A stretch of DNA of 40,065 nt from Actinobacteria bacterium casp-actino5 (GCA_001510385.1 LFFE01000001.1:1-40065); one strand, 5' to 3'; counted from the first letter of the stretch, positions 23,638 to 33,394 are shown. Program-made: numbers and translations. The notes: a model not told the origin generated them from the sequence alone.

Positions 23638-24639
23638 GTGGAGTCACTCGAGAAGGTAACAACGAAGAAGCTTGCGCTGTATTCAGGGCGCACGCATCCT
23701 GACCTTGCGAGCGAGGTAGCTCAGCACCTCGGACTCCCCCTCGGTGATGTCAGCATCACCCAATTCTCCAACGGAGAGATCCGGCCACGATTCGCAGAAA
23801 GCGTTCGCGGCACTGACGTCTTCATCATGCAAAGTCATTACGGCATCGATGGCAGCTCCGTGAACGACTCGATCATGGAGCAACTCTCCATGATCGACGC
23901 CGCCGCTCGTGCTTCGGCAAAACGAATTACCGCTGTATGCCCGTTTTACGGCTACGCACGGCAGGATCGCAAATCAGAGGGTCGAGAACCAATAACCGCA
24001 CGCCTCATCGCTGACATGTTCAAACTTGCGGGCGCAAACCGTCTTATTTCGATCGACCTACACTCTGGCCAGATCCAGGGATTCTTCGACGGCCCGGTCG
24101 ACCACCTAACAGCAGCACCCGTTCTTGAGACCTACATCCGCCAGCAAGCACCCGACTCACCTGTCATTGTTTCTCCTGACTCTGGGCGTATCAAGGTCGC
24201 AGAGCGTATGGCTCAGCACCTCCATGACTGCGAAGCCGACATTGCGTTCATCTACAAGCGGCGGCCAAAAGGCCAAGCGAATGTTGTCGAAGCGAAAGAA
24301 GTCATCGGTGACGTGAACGGTCGACTCTGTATCTTGACCGACGACATGATTGATACAGGTGGAACGATTGTGTCCGCAGCAGAAATTCTTCTCGATCGAG
24401 GCGCCACCGAGGTTTGGGCGATGGCCACCCACGGTGTGCTCTCAGGAGCAGCAGTTGAACGGCTCGGATCCTCACCCCTCGAGCGCCTCGTTCTCACCAA
24501 TACATTGCCGTTGCCTGAAGACAAGCGGCTCCCCCAGGTTGAGGTTCTGTCGATCGCTCCGCTCATCGCTCAAGCGCTTTCTGCTGTTTTTGATGACACC
24601 AGCGTGAGTGAAATCTTCAGCGGCGAGAACTATGCCTGA
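23638..24639 (+). CDS. prs: Ribose-phosphate pyrophosphokinase (PRPP synthetase)
   Basis: A 333-residue class I PRPP synthetase making phosphoribosyl pyrophosphate from ribose-5-phosphate and ATP, for nucleotide, His and Trp synthesis. It has FSNGEIRPRFAESVRGTDVF, the CPFYGYARQDRKSEGREPI ATP loop, ISIDLHSGQIQGFFDGPVDHL, and the PRPP-binding motif CILTDDMIDTGGTIV. I chose the GTG at 23638, because GGAGGGGAGCGAG lies directly upstream; the ATG at 23599 sits inside a probable -10 box. It is 118 bases downstream of glmU, the same neighbour pair as in many actinobacteria. Confidence 0.96.
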   Translation: MESLEKVTTKKLALYSGRTHPDLASEVAQHLGLPLGDVSITQFSNGEIRPRFAESVRGTDVFIMQSHYGIDGSSVNDSIMEQLSMIDAAARASAKRITAVCPFYGYARQDRKSEGREPITARLIADMFKLAGANRLISIDLHSGQIQGFFDGPVDHLTAAPVLETYIRQQAPDSPVIVSPDSGRIKVAERMAQHLHDCEADIAFIYKRRPKGQANVVEAKEVIGDVNGRLCILTDDMIDTGGTIVSAAEILLDRGATEVWAMATHGVLSGAAVERLGSSPLERLVLTNTLPLPEDKRLPQVEVLSIAPLIAQALSAVFDDTSVSEIFSGENYA

Positions 24640-24739
24640 CGTCTTCCACAACACGCAGGCAACACCAGTCTGTCTGACCGCCGACCCACTGGGCGACGTC
24701 TCACCCGCCCCGTTCTACTCGGCGCACAGTTAAGAGAAC

Positions 24740-24830
24740 CCTGCGAAGCAGGTGTGGCCTCGACAAGTCCCCGATAACCTCAGGAGACGCTGTGGCGGTA
24801 ATCCTGTCGCCACACCAGTTCATCCTGAGG
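24740..24830 (+). ncRNA. Structured 5' leader of rplY (candidate autoregulatory RNA)
   Basis: The 213-base gap between prs and rplY contains three stems. A short hairpin CCTGC-gaa-GCAGG lies at 24740-24752. An outer stem pairs CCTCAGGA (24778-24785) with TCCTGAGG (24823-24830), perfect over 8 pairs. Inside it TGTGGCG (24791-24797) pairs with CGCCACA (24808-24814). The outer stem ends 12 bases before the GAGG ribosome binding site (24843-24846), and its CCTC could pair with that site instead. bL25 binds 5S rRNA, and L25 leaders that mimic 5S are known in enterobacteria; any autoregulation here is inference. No U-run terminator follows. Confidence 0.5.
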
Positions 24831-24852
24831 TCTAGGTAACTCGAGGCTCACC

Positions 24853-25524
24853 ATGTCAGATTCTGTTCTCATCGCCGAAGCCGGTCGTACGACCGGCAGT
24901 GCCGAATCCCGCCGCATTCGCCGCGAGGATCGTATTCCTGCTGTTGTGTATGGCAAGGGCATGGAGCCCATCAGCATTTCAGTTAACCGACGTGATCTTC
25001 GTGTCGCTCTATCCGGTACGGCAGGAATGAACACAATCCTCGACCTCACTGTCGATGGCACGGCGTACCCGTCAATCGTGAAGGACATGCAACGGCACCC
25101 GGTTCGCCGCACTGTCGCACATGTCGACTTCATCCAAATTGACCTCAGTGAGGAAATCACCGTGAGCGTCCCGGTTCGCCTCGAAGGCGAAGCGAAGCAA
25201 GTTGCGATGAACAACGGTCTGGTTGATCAGCAGATGATGGAGATCCAGATTCGCACCACCCCACGGAGCATCCCAGACGAACTCGTCATCGACATCTCCG
25301 ACATGACCGTTAACACAGTGATCACCGTCGCAGACGTTCCGCTTCCAAACGGGGTCGTCGCGGTGAGCGCCGAGGATCAAACAGTCGTCACCGCCGTAAC
25401 GCTCCGCGTCGCTACCGACGAACCTGTCGCAGGTGACAGCGAGGGCGAAGAGGGTGCTGCAGAGGCATCTGAAGAGTCATCTGATGGTGGCTCTGACGAT
25501 TCTGGCGATTCAGACTCCGACTGA
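24853..25524 (+). CDS. rplY: 50S ribosomal protein bL25 (TL5/CTC long form)
   Basis: A 223-residue long-form bL25, which binds 5S rRNA in the large subunit. The N-terminal 5S-binding domain (about 1-92) has SRRIRREDRIPAVVYGKG and MQRHPVRRTVAHVDFIQID; the second beta domain (about 93-190) has VSVPVRLEGEAKQV ... IPDELVIDISDM. A disordered acidic Glu/Ser/Asp tail ends the protein, as in many CTC proteins of actinobacteria. The ATG at 24853 has GAGG 6 bases upstream. It sits between prs and pth as in mycobacteria (there in the reverse order), with a structured leader upstream. Confidence 0.95.
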   Translation: MSDSVLIAEAGRTTGSAESRRIRREDRIPAVVYGKGMEPISISVNRRDLRVALSGTAGMNTILDLTVDGTAYPSIVKDMQRHPVRRTVAHVDFIQIDLSEEITVSVPVRLEGEAKQVAMNNGLVDQQMMEIQIRTTPRSIPDELVIDISDMTVNTVITVADVPLPNGVVAVSAEDQTVVTAVTLRVATDEPVAGDSEGEEGAAEASEESSDGGSDDSGDSDSD

Positions 25525-25532
25525 GCGACCTC

Positions 25533-26141
25533 GTGGGCCTGTTCTCAGGTCGCCGATCCGGTGACACTCCGCCAGAGTGGATTGTCCTTGGCCTTGGAAA
25601 TCCTGGCGACCGATACGCCAATACTCGCCACAATGTTGGCGACGATGCCGTTCGGCTCGTTGGTCAACGAGTGAGCACTTCGTTCAAAGCAGGAAAGAAC
25701 GACGCATTTGTTGCTGAAACACGTATTTCAGATCAACGTTGCGTCCTCGCCATTCCGATCACCTTCATGAACGAATCGGGGCGAGCAGCGGCGTCTCTCA
25801 TCAAACGATTTGGCCTCACCGATCCAAGCAAACTGATTGTCGTTCATGATGAGCTTGACCTCGAGCCAGGTGATACCCGACTCAAAATGGGTGGCGGTCT
25901 CGCGGGCCACAACGGACTGCGGAGTATCGCTCAACACCTTGGAACAAACGACTTTCTAAGGGTTCGAATCGGAGTTGGTCGACCACCATCTGCTGATCGC
26001 GGGGCCGACTGGGTGCTGTCTAAAGTGCCGCAACGAAGCAGACCTGAACTGGACATCGGCATCGTGCGCGCCGCCGATGCCGTTGAGCTCGTCGTCTCCG
26101 ACGGGGTCGACAGCGCGATGCAGTCTGTGAACCGTCGGTGA
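25533..26141 (+). CDS. pth: Peptidyl-tRNA hydrolase
   Basis: A 202-residue Pth that releases peptides from drop-off peptidyl-tRNAs. It carries GLGNPGDRYANTRHNVG with the catalytic histidine, the MNESG motif, VVHDELDLEPGDTRLK and GGGLAGHNGLRSIAQHLGTNDFLRVRIGVGRP. The N-terminus has about 15 extra residues (VGLFSGRRSGDTPPEW) before the core. It starts at GTG 25533, 8 bases after rplY, and its stop overlaps the mfd start by 4 bases (GTGA), so the three are likely one operon. Confidence 0.96.
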   Translation: MGLFSGRRSGDTPPEWIVLGLGNPGDRYANTRHNVGDDAVRLVGQRVSTSFKAGKNDAFVAETRISDQRCVLAIPITFMNESGRAAASLIKRFGLTDPSKLIVVHDELDLEPGDTRLKMGGGLAGHNGLRSIAQHLGTNDFLRVRIGVGRPPSADRGADWVLSKVPQRSRPELDIGIVRAADAVELVVSDGVDSAMQSVNRR

Positions 26142-29100
26142 CTGCCTCGCATTCCCCGGCCTTACTCGGGCTACCTCCGCTCCTCCGCGATGAACCCGCG
26201 CTCACCACGGCTCTCGGCTCGACATCAGCTCGGCTTGCGATTACCGAGGTCGCGAGGCCAATCAGCATCGCTGCACTTTCACACCTTTCTGAACGAGCAC
26301 CGCTCATTGTCGCGTGCCCAACCGGCACTGACGCCGCTCGGTTGCACGATGACCTTGTCCAATTTCTCGGACGTGACGATTGCCTGCTCTTCCCGGCCTG
26401 GGAAACCCTGCCGTTTGAGCGAGTGAGCCCTGCCGTTGAGACCATGGGGCGCAGAATGGAAGTCCTCTGGCGACTCACCACTGCCAGCGACCGCCCAAAG
26501 ATCATCGTTGCCGGCATTCGCGCTCTCCTGCAGCGTCTCGGGCCAGGCGCACGAACGACACGACCGATTCACATTGTTGCAGGCGGTCAAGTTGACGCCG
26601 AGAAACTCACCGCGCAACTCGTAGATTGCGGCTATCGCAGGGAAGAACTGGTGGAACACCGCGGCGAGTTTGCTCGACGAGGCGCGATCATCGACATTTT
26701 TCCTTCAACAGCCGACTCACCGATCAGAATCGATTTGTGGGGAGACGACGTCGATCGGCTCACACAGTTCTCGGTCAACGATCAACGATCGACCGACGAC
26801 CTCAGTGAAGTCCATATCTTTCCTGCCCGAGAAATCACGCCAGATGATGATGTACGGGCCCGAGCAGCACGTCTTGTCGCGACAGAATCATGGGGTAGAG
26901 AGCACTGGGAGCGGCTCGCTGAGGGCGCCCATTTTGATGGAATGGAATCTTGGTTGCCCTGGCTCACCGACGACGATCTGCTCCTTACCGATCTCGCCGA
27001 TGACCGCGCAAAAGTTGTGCTCGTTGAGCCGCGCCGTATGCGAGACCGCGCACAAGATCTCCTCGCTGAAGAAGCTGACCTCGCCAAAGCCCTTGCTGGG
27101 ACCTGGGCTCGCGATCCCAATCTGCAGTTCCCTCATCTGCATGCAGATCCCGACCGACTACTCGCATCAACTGGTTCATTCTGGACCATCGATGCAACAC
27201 CAGAGGGCCCAGAAACTCCCTTCGTAGAAAGCACAGGCTGGGGGCCAATCGTCGGAGATGGCGCAGGTCACGTATCTCGAATTCGAGAACTTCTTCGCGA
27301 TGGTGAACGAGTCATCATTGCCGCCGACGGGGTGGGTTCCGCTGAGCGACTACGAGCACTCATGCTTGATCACGAACTCGAATTCACCGTCACGGATGAT
27401 GGTGCGGATCTCACACGCCCAGGTGCCTACATCGCTGTTGCCCCGCTGAACCGAGGATTTCATCTCCCAAGAGCCCGTTTAAGTGTGCTGTCTGAAGCCG
27501 ACCTCACCGGTCGACGCAGATCGCGCCGACGCGTCCGGCCTCGTCAAGGCACCGCAGGATTCGATGACCTCAAGTCCGGTAGTTATGTGGTCCACATCCA
27601 CCATGGTGTCGGCCGTTACGAGGGCATGGTTACACGATCAATCGGTGGTGCCGAACGTGACTACCTGCTTATCGCGTACCGCGGGGAGGATCGTCTATAC
27701 ATTCCGTCGGACCAGATACATGTACTCCGGCCCTACTCGGGTGGCGAGGCTCCCTCGCTCCACCGTCTCGGTGGTAGCGATTTTGCATCTGCCAAAGCTC
27801 GGGTTCGTTCTGCGATTCAAGAAATTGCCCAAGAGTTGGTCGTTCTCTACCAGCAGCGCATCAACACTCCCGGGCATGCATTTGCTCCTGATACACCGTG
27901 GCAATCGGAAATGGAGGATGCATTCGGTTTTGTTGAAACACCCGATCAGCGGACCGCCATCATTGATGTCAAAGCCGACATGGAGCGCGACATCCCAATG
28001 GACCGACTCATCTGCGGTGACGTTGGTTTCGGCAAGACCGAAGTCGCAATTCGCGCAGCCTTCAAGGCAATTCAGGGAGGAAAGCAAGTAGCAGTACTTG
28101 CCCCAACCACGCTTCTTGCATCTCAACACGGCACAACCTTCAGTGATCGTTTTGCGGGGTTCCCCGTTCGAGTTGAGGTTCTCTCACGATTTCTTACTGA
28201 CAAACAAGCATCATCGGTGATTGCTGGTCTTGCCTCAGGCGATATTGATTGCGTCATCGGAACACACCGCCTGCTGTCGTCACAGGTTGCGTTCAAAGAT
28301 CTCGGATTGCTCATCATCGATGAGGAGCAGCGATTTGGTGTTCAACACAAAGAACTCATCAAGTCGCTCGCAACCGATGTTGATGTCCTGACAATGAGTG
28401 CCACACCGATTCCTCGAACACTTGAAATGTCACTCGTCGGGATACGCGATCTCTCCCTTCTGCAGACTCCCCCTGCAGATCGTCAACCAATTCTCACCCA
28501 TGTTGGCGAATACGACGAACGAGTTGCCATTGAGGCGATTCGCCGAGAATTACTTCGCGAAGGCCAGGTGTTTTGGGTTCATAACCGTGTGAAATCGATT
28601 GAGCAATCCGCCGCCCGATTGAGAGAACTGGTTCCTGAAGCCCGTATTGCGATTGCTCATGGACGAATGGATGAAGCGTCTCTTGAACAGGTCGTGGTCG
28701 ATTTCTGGGAGGGTCGTTATGACGTATTGGTCTGCACGACCATCATCGAATCAGGAATCGACATGCCAACTGTCAACACGCTCGTTGTTGAACGATCTGA
28801 CCTGCTCGGTCTGGGACAACTCCACCAGTTGAGAGGCCGAGTTGGTCGAAGCGGGCAACGCGCCTACGCATACCTTTTTCACCCACAAGACCGCACGCTG
28901 TCCGAAGAGGCGTACGAGCGCCTAAGAACTATCGGCGAATCAACCGAACTTGGGTCCGGATTCCGGATTGCAATGCGCGACCTCGAAATTCGCGGAGCGG
29001 GCAATCTGCTCGGCGCCGCTCAATCTGGTCATATCGCGGCGGTCGGCTACGACCTCTACTGCCAGATGGTCACCGAAGCGGTGGCTGAGATGAAAGGCGA

Positions 29101-29584
29101 GGCGCCTGAACCCATTGTCGAGCTCAACCTCGATGTTCCCGCAGATGCATTTCTGCCGTCGGAGTACATCGGTCGGGAAGATCTCAGACTTGAGGCGTAT
29201 CGACGAATTGCAGCGGCATCATCATTCTCAGAGGTTGACGACATTGCGTCTGAATGGACTGACCGCTATGGGACAATCCCCGATCCTGCGTCAGCATTGT
29301 TGGTGGTCGCCCGCTTACGCATCGAGTGTCTGCGTCTTGGCATCACCGACCTCAGTGTGACCGGGAGCCCAACGTCGGGCAGAACCGCAAAGCTCTCTCC
29401 TCTTGACCTCAAAGCAAGCGAATCGATGCGATTGAGAAGACTGAGCCGTCAAGCAATGCATAAGGAATCACAACGCCAACTTGTGGTGCCAATTCCACGT
29501 GGAAGAATCCCGTCAGAGTTTCTCATCGAATTCTTGGCAGAACTCATTCCCAACCCTGACGCCACAGAATTGCCTCAGAGTTAA
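26138..29584 (+). CDS. mfd: Transcription-repair coupling factor Mfd
   Basis: A 1148-residue DNA translocase that removes stalled RNA polymerase and recruits UvrA. The UvrB-like N-terminal module includes FPAWETLPFERVSPAVETMGRRMEVL and RGEFARRGAIIDIFPS. The RNA-polymerase interaction domain follows at LKSGSYVVHIHHGVGRYEGM. The RecG-type helicase core has Walker A CGDVGFGKTEVA (about 625-635), DEEQRFGV (about 728), TMSATPIPRTLEMS and QLRGRVGRSGQRAYAYLF, and the C-terminal TRCF domain ends with degenerate basic sequence. The GTG start overlaps pth. Its stop and that of the opposing membrane protein share the four bases TTAA. Confidence 0.97.
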   Translation: MTASHSPALLGLPPLLRDEPALTTALGSTSARLAITEVARPISIAALSHLSERAPLIVACPTGTDAARLHDDLVQFLGRDDCLLFPAWETLPFERVSPAVETMGRRMEVLWRLTTASDRPKIIVAGIRALLQRLGPGARTTRPIHIVAGGQVDAEKLTAQLVDCGYRREELVEHRGEFARRGAIIDIFPSTADSPIRIDLWGDDVDRLTQFSVNDQRSTDDLSEVHIFPAREITPDDDVRARAARLVATESWGREHWERLAEGAHFDGMESWLPWLTDDDLLLTDLADDRAKVVLVEPRRMRDRAQDLLAEEADLAKALAGTWARDPNLQFPHLHADPDRLLASTGSFWTIDATPEGPETPFVESTGWGPIVGDGAGHVSRIRELLRDGERVIIAADGVGSAERLRALMLDHELEFTVTDDGADLTRPGAYIAVAPLNRGFHLPRARLSVLSEADLTGRRRSRRRVRPRQGTAGFDDLKSGSYVVHIHHGVGRYEGMVTRSIGGAERDYLLIAYRGEDRLYIPSDQIHVLRPYSGGEAPSLHRLGGSDFASAKARVRSAIQEIAQELVVLYQQRINTPGHAFAPDTPWQSEMEDAFGFVETPDQRTAIIDVKADMERDIPMDRLICGDVGFGKTEVAIRAAFKAIQGGKQVAVLAPTTLLASQHGTTFSDRFAGFPVRVEVLSRFLTDKQASSVIAGLASGDIDCVIGTHRLLSSQVAFKDLGLLIIDEEQRFGVQHKELIKSLATDVDVLTMSATPIPRTLEMSLVGIRDLSLLQTPPADRQPILTHVGEYDERVAIEAIRRELLREGQVFWVHNRVKSIEQSAARLRELVPEARIAIAHGRMDEASLEQVVVDFWEGRYDVLVCTTIIESGIDMPTVNTLVVERSDLLGLGQLHQLRGRVGRSGQRAYAYLFHPQDRTLSEEAYERLRTIGESTELGSGFRIAMRDLEIRGAGNLLGAAQSGHIAAVGYDLYCQMVTEAVAEMKGEAPEPIVELNLDVPADAFLPSEYIGREDLRLEAYRRIAAASSFSEVDDIASEWTDRYGTIPDPASALLVVARLRIECLRLGITDLSVTGSPTSGRTAKLSPLDLKASESMRLRRLSRQAMHKESQRQLVVPIPRGRIPSEFLIEFLAELIPNPDATELPQS

Positions 29585-29961
29585 CCCTGCCCGAGAAATA
29601 GGTTGCGCAGGCCGAGCCCCATGATGAACAGGCTGCCTGCGCCGTACAGCATGTATTGACGGTCGCGAATAAACGGGCTTGACCGATAGCTGTACAGAAT
29701 TCCCACAGCGGCGATCGCAGAGAATCCGTATAGGGCGTGCATGTCATCAAGCACGATGCCAGGCTGACTTGCAAGGCTCGCACCGATCACGGCCTCAATA
29801 ACGACTGCAACTTGGGCGGGAGCGACTGACCACCACATCCACCGCGTGCGGGCAGCGGACCAACGCTGAGCAACAACGAACCACATCCCGAGTAACCCAT
29901 TCGAACAGATCACGATCCATGCGAATGCCTGATGCAACTCGCTCAACGTCACCCGAGACAT
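29581..29961 (-). CDS. Four-helix membrane protein of unknown function
   Basis: A 126-residue integral membrane protein with four predicted transmembrane helices, around HQAFAWIVICSNGLLGMWFV, MWWSVAPAQVAVVIEAVIGA, HALYGFSAIAAVGILYSY and YMLYGAGSLFIMGLGLRNLF. A histidine in helix 1 (His10) and one at the start of helix 3 recall heme-binding membrane proteins, but this is weak. I do not recognise a named family. It overlaps the upstream lipoprotein gene by 13 bases, so the two are co-translated, and its stop overlaps the end of mfd. Confidence 0.8.
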   Translation of the reverse strand: MSRVTLSELHQAFAWIVICSNGLLGMWFVVAQRWSAARTRWMWWSVAPAQVAVVIEAVIGASLASQPGIVLDDMHALYGFSAIAAVGILYSYRSSPFIRDRQYMLYGAGSLFIMGLGLRNLFLGQG

Positions 29962-30722
29962 CCCGAGCCTGATGAAATCACGAGCACAACATCATCAGCG
30001 GTCGTGCCAGAAAGTAAGCCGGTCACAGGGAATGGCGCACGGTCATAGAAGAACGATGGCGGAATGTCGAGCGATTCATCACCCTCGTTGAGTTGAACAT
30101 CGATGCGTTCAAGCAGAGAACCAACCGAATCCGTGATGGTGATGCCATCACTCGTCGTCAGCCCGGTTGGCTCTTCACCGAACTTGTCGATCACTCCGTA
30201 TGTGTACGACATGAAGTGCGCTCGCCCAGTTGCGCTCGATGATTCGTCACCGAACATCAACGAAAGTACCCCCCACTTCACAGAACGGACAGCGGTACCC
30301 GGACATGAACGTGCATCAGGGGACACCCAATCTGAATCCTCAGTCGGTGAACCAAGGATCGACGATACGTAGTTCACGACCTCGTTGGGTTCTGCTCCGA
30401 ACCTAGCTCCACCGAGACCATCTGACTTCAAAACAAGTTCGTTCACGCCTAAGGGCTCCGGAATTGTCGTCGACGACGTCGCTGGAGCAGTTGTTGAGGA
30501 CACCGCGGCGTCATCTGCAGTCGATTGTGCATTGTTAGTCCTCGTCGCTTCTTCAATGACCGATGATTGCGGGGCACCACCCGACGGCTCTGTATCGCTC
30601 AACTCAGACGTTGAATCACCTGTGTCGACGGTGAGATCACTTTGTGGTGTGAGGTACGCGCAACCGGCGAGGGTGACGGCACCAAGGACCAGAACTGCGC
30701 ACCACCTCGTCGTCAACTTCAC
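29949..30722 (-). CDS. Lipoprotein of unknown function
   Basis: A 257-residue lipoprotein. The signal peptide MKLTTRWCAVLVLGAVTLAGC ends in the lipobox LAGC. Residues about 25-90 form a Ser/Thr/Asp-rich disordered linker, then a C-terminal domain starts at LVLKSDGLGGARFGAEPNEV with SILGSPTEDSDW, a CPGT cysteine, VRSVKWGVLSLMFG and TTSDGITITDSVGSLLERI. This domain pattern recurs in actinobacterial lipoproteins of unknown role. Two further cysteines (CPGT and the C-terminal SGSGCLG) could pair as a disulfide outside the cell. It starts at GTG 30722. Its end overlaps the four-helix membrane protein, which may be its partner. Confidence 0.82.
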   Translation of the reverse strand: MKLTTRWCAVLVLGAVTLAGCAYLTPQSDLTVDTGDSTSELSDTEPSGGAPQSSVIEEATRTNNAQSTADDAAVSSTTAPATSSTTIPEPLGVNELVLKSDGLGGARFGAEPNEVVNYVSSILGSPTEDSDWVSPDARSCPGTAVRSVKWGVLSLMFGDESSSATGRAHFMSYTYGVIDKFGEEPTGLTTSDGITITDSVGSLLERIDVQLNEGDESLDIPPSFFYDRAPFPVTGLLSGTTADDVVLVISSGSGCLG

Positions 30723-30764
30723 TCCTGTAGTGTGCCATCGGCACAGGCGGCTATGACGTCACGA

Positions 30765-31325
30765 TCAGCGAATAAGTGTCTCGGCCTCGTTGCCACCCTC
30801 AACCAGGGTGAGCACACCACCTGTGACGTCAATAGTGGTCACAGACGTGTTGTCAAGATGCCTGATGACGAGTCGGTCATCGCCGAGACATGCCCCGATA
30901 ACTGCATTGATCGCAATGAAGTGAGAGAACACCACCGTGTCGCCGGACACCGAACTCATCACATCGGTGAGCCGGTCGCGATACACGAGAAATTCGCCAC
31001 CTAGTTCTGACCAGGTTCCCTCCATTGCACCACGTAGCCACTCGATTCGCTCATCTGTCGAAATATCTCTTGGTGATGGAATTTCGCGAACAGCATCAAC
31101 GATTTGGGCATCGATACCAAGTGCTTCAACAAACGGACGCGCTGTGCTCTGGCACCTCAGGAGAGGCGAAGTCCACACCTCAGCCGGCGTTTCTCTCAAC
31201 TGCGAGTGCAACTCCTCCGCAACGTTGTTGGCCTGCAACCTCCCGACATCATCAAGGTCTGGGTCTGGGTCGGTCCCCCAACCAGCAGATGCTTGACCAT
31301 GTCGGACGAGACGAACAATCGCCAT
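30765..31325 (-). CDS. Histidine phosphatase family protein
   Basis: A 186-residue phosphoglycerate-mutase-like phosphatase. The phospho-accepting histidine is in LVRHGQASAGWG (RHG motif, His9), the second arginine region in VWTSPLLRCQSTARPFVEALG and the second catalytic histidine in DTVVFSHFIAINAVIG. Substrates of such small members range from sugar phosphates to nucleotides or protein, and none can be picked here. Its ATG overlaps the stop of the racemase gene by one base (TGATG), so the two are translationally linked. Confidence 0.9.
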   Translation of the reverse strand: MAIVRLVRHGQASAGWGTDPDPDLDDVGRLQANNVAEELHSQLRETPAEVWTSPLLRCQSTARPFVEALGIDAQIVDAVREIPSPRDISTDERIEWLRGAMEGTWSELGGEFLVYRDRLTDVMSSVSGDTVVFSHFIAINAVIGACLGDDRLVIRHLDNTSVTTIDVTGGVLTLVEGGNEAETLIR

Positions 31326-32479
31326 CAGACTTGAGCTGCTGCACCACCAGCAAGTGCCGCATCGATTCGCTCAGCGTCGAGTCCCCAATTCAGCAGGACC
31401 TCTTTCGTGTTCTCTCCTGTACGTGCTGCGGGGGTTGGGGTGTCAGGGACGGTCCTGGAGAACCTCGGTGCCGGCGAGGCCTGAGTCAACCCATCAACCT
31501 CGCAGAAGGTTTCTCTTGACACGTTGTGTGGATGCTGTGCAGCCTCCGGCATTGTCAGCACCGGAGCAAAACAAATATCGGTGTGCTCCATGATCGCGCA
31601 CCATTCGTCACGGCTCTTTGTGAGGAAAAGGTCGGTCAATCGAGACTTCAACTCTGGCCACTTGCTCTTATCCATTTGACGCTGGAAGTCTGGGTCATCG
31701 GTGAGCCCGGTGTGCTCCAGCAGCAGCGCATAGAACTGCGGTTCGATCGAGCCAAGTGAGATCCACTTACCATCGGAACATTCGTAAGTGTCATAGAAAT
31801 GAGCACCCGTGTCGAGCAAGTTTGTTCCGGGGTTCTCGGTGTCAAAGGCACCCATCGATGCCATTCCCCAGAACATCGACATCAATGATGCGGTGCCATC
31901 AACCATGGCCGTATCAATCACTTGGCCCTGTCCTGACCGCTGCGCCTCCAACAATGCGCACACAACTCCATAGGCAAGGAACATGCCACCGCCCCCAAAG
32001 TCTCCAACGAGGTTCAGAGGCGGAACAGGCCCAGAGCCGCCCCGACTGATGTGCGCCAGTGCGCCGCCGAGTGCGATGTAGTTGATGTCGTGACCGGCGG
32101 CCTGTGAATACGGGCCGGTTTGACCCCAGCCGGTCATTCGGCCAAATACGAGTTTCGGATTGCGTTCAAGGCACACGTCGGGTCCAATCCCGAGTCGCTC
32201 CATCACTCCTGGGCGAAAGCCTTCGATCAAGGCGTCAGCCGATTCGACAAGGTCGAGCAAAATTGCGACTCCCTCGGGATCTTTGAGGTCAAGCGCAATA
32301 TTCTTCCGGCTTCGCTGCAGGACGTCGCGAACGGGTCCGGTTGCACCTGGCTTCACAGCCTGGGCGCGGTCGACTCGAATGACCTCGGCACCCATATCTG
32401 CCAACATCATTGCCGCAAATGGTCCTGGTCCAATTCCTGCAATTTCAAGAATTCGATACCCGCTGAGTGGTCCTGACAT
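31325..32479 (-). CDS. Alpha-methylacyl-CoA racemase (family III CoA-transferase fold)
   Basis: A 384-residue CaiB/BaiF-fold protein. The catalytic His130-Asp131 pair in [14 protein letters not shown], and Asp160 in [10 protein letters not shown], keep the same 30-residue spacing as His126/Asp156 of the M. tuberculosis racemase MCR, and the flanking [11 protein letters not shown] block matches too. The enzyme would interconvert 2R and 2S methylacyl-CoAs so that branched or sterol side chains can enter beta-oxidation. A strong ribosome binding site (AGAAGGAG) lies about 9 bases before the ATG at 32479. It is followed by the histidine phosphatase. A second family III gene starts at the left edge of the window. 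Confidence 0.9.
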   Translation of the reverse strand: MSGPLSGYRILEIAGIGPGPFAAMMLADMGAEVIRVDRAQAVKPGATGPVRDVLQRSRKNIALDLKDPEGVAILLDLVESADALIEGFRPGVMERLGIGPDVCLERNPKLVFGRMTGWGQTGPYSQAAGHDINYIALGGALAHISRGGSGPVPPLNLVGDFGGGGMFLAYGVVCALLEAQRSGQGQVIDTAMVDGTASLMSMFWGMASMGAFDTENPGTNLLDTGAHFYDTYECSDGKWISLGSIEPQFYALLLEHTGLTDDPDFQRQMDKSKWPELKSRLTDLFLTKSRDEWCAIMEHTDICFAPVLTMPEAAQHPHNVSRETFCEVDGLTQASPAPRFSRTVPDTPTPAARTGENTKEVLLNWGLDAERIDAALAGGAAAQV

Positions 32480-32515
32480 TGTTACTACTCCTTCTGTGAT
32501 TAATGGTGAGTTCGT

Positions 32516-33394
32516 TTACACCGCATCGCCGAAGTCGACGATCGCGCCTGCGATTGCTGGCCACAGCGGTTCGGGAATATCGTGACCCATGTCGTCGAGC
32601 ATCAGCAACTTCGCTCCTGGGACAACCGATGCGGTTGCTTCTCCTCCCGAGGGGTGAATCAATGTGTCATCCATTCCGTGGATCACCAGCATCGGGACTT
32701 TGACTGATCTGAGAGCCTCGGTACGGTCTCCTGACGCGATGATGGCTGCGTATTGACGGGTCGAGCCCTCCGGATAAAACATTCGGTCAAAACTGGCGGC
32801 TGCTTTTTTGCGTGCCCGTTGCGGATCGAAATAGCGCTTTGACGACCAGATTTTCGCGCCCAAAGACGCTTCGATATATTCATCACGATTTGCCGGAGGA
32901 AGCGTTAGGAGTCGCTCGAGCGCCTCTGGAGTTGGGTGACCAACATCTCTCGCGCCTGTCGTACTCATCACTGATACAACAGATCGGATTCTGTCAGGGT
33001 GATCGATCGCCATCGTCTGCACGATCATCCCTCCCATCGACATACCAACGACATCAACGACCTCGCACCCGAGTGCATCGACAAGCCCAAGCCCGTCTGC
33101 GGCCATATCCGAAAGGGTGTACGGCGGCTCGACTGGGTCGCCGCCAAAAAATGCTGCACCTCGCACGGCTTTTACATCGACGAGTTGCCCATCTAGATGG
33201 GTCGATAACCCAACATCTCGATTGTCGAAACGAACGACGTGACGACCACGTGATGCGAGCTCTCGGCAAGATCCTTCGTCCCACCCAAGCAGCTGGGAAG
33301 TAAACCCTGATACGAGCAGCACCGTTGGATTGTCTCGCGTCCCAAACTCCTCGTACTCGATTTCGATACCGCTAGGGACCGAGACTCGTGCCAT
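32516..33394 (-). CDS. Alpha/beta-hydrolase family protein
   Basis: A 292-residue alpha/beta hydrolase. The oxyanion-hole region is VLLVSGFTSQLLGWDE, the nucleophile serine lies in VGMSMGGMIVQ, the acid Asp in VIHGMDDTLIHPSGG and the histidine in LDDMGHDIPEPLW. It resembles actinobacterial esterases or hydrolases of the DhaA/pimeloyl-esterase type by eye, and the substrate is unknown. It starts at ATG 33394 and ends 36 bases before the racemase start, so it may belong to that operon. Confidence 0.9.
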   Translation of the reverse strand: MARVSVPSGIEIEYEEFGTRDNPTVLLVSGFTSQLLGWDEGSCRELASRGRHVVRFDNRDVGLSTHLDGQLVDVKAVRGAAFFGGDPVEPPYTLSDMAADGLGLVDALGCEVVDVVGMSMGGMIVQTMAIDHPDRIRSVVSVMSTTGARDVGHPTPEALERLLTLPPANRDEYIEASLGAKIWSSKRYFDPQRARKKAAASFDRMFYPEGSTRQYAAIIASGDRTEALRSVKVPMLVIHGMDDTLIHPSGGEATASVVPGAKLLMLDDMGHDIPEPLWPAIAGAIVDFGDAV

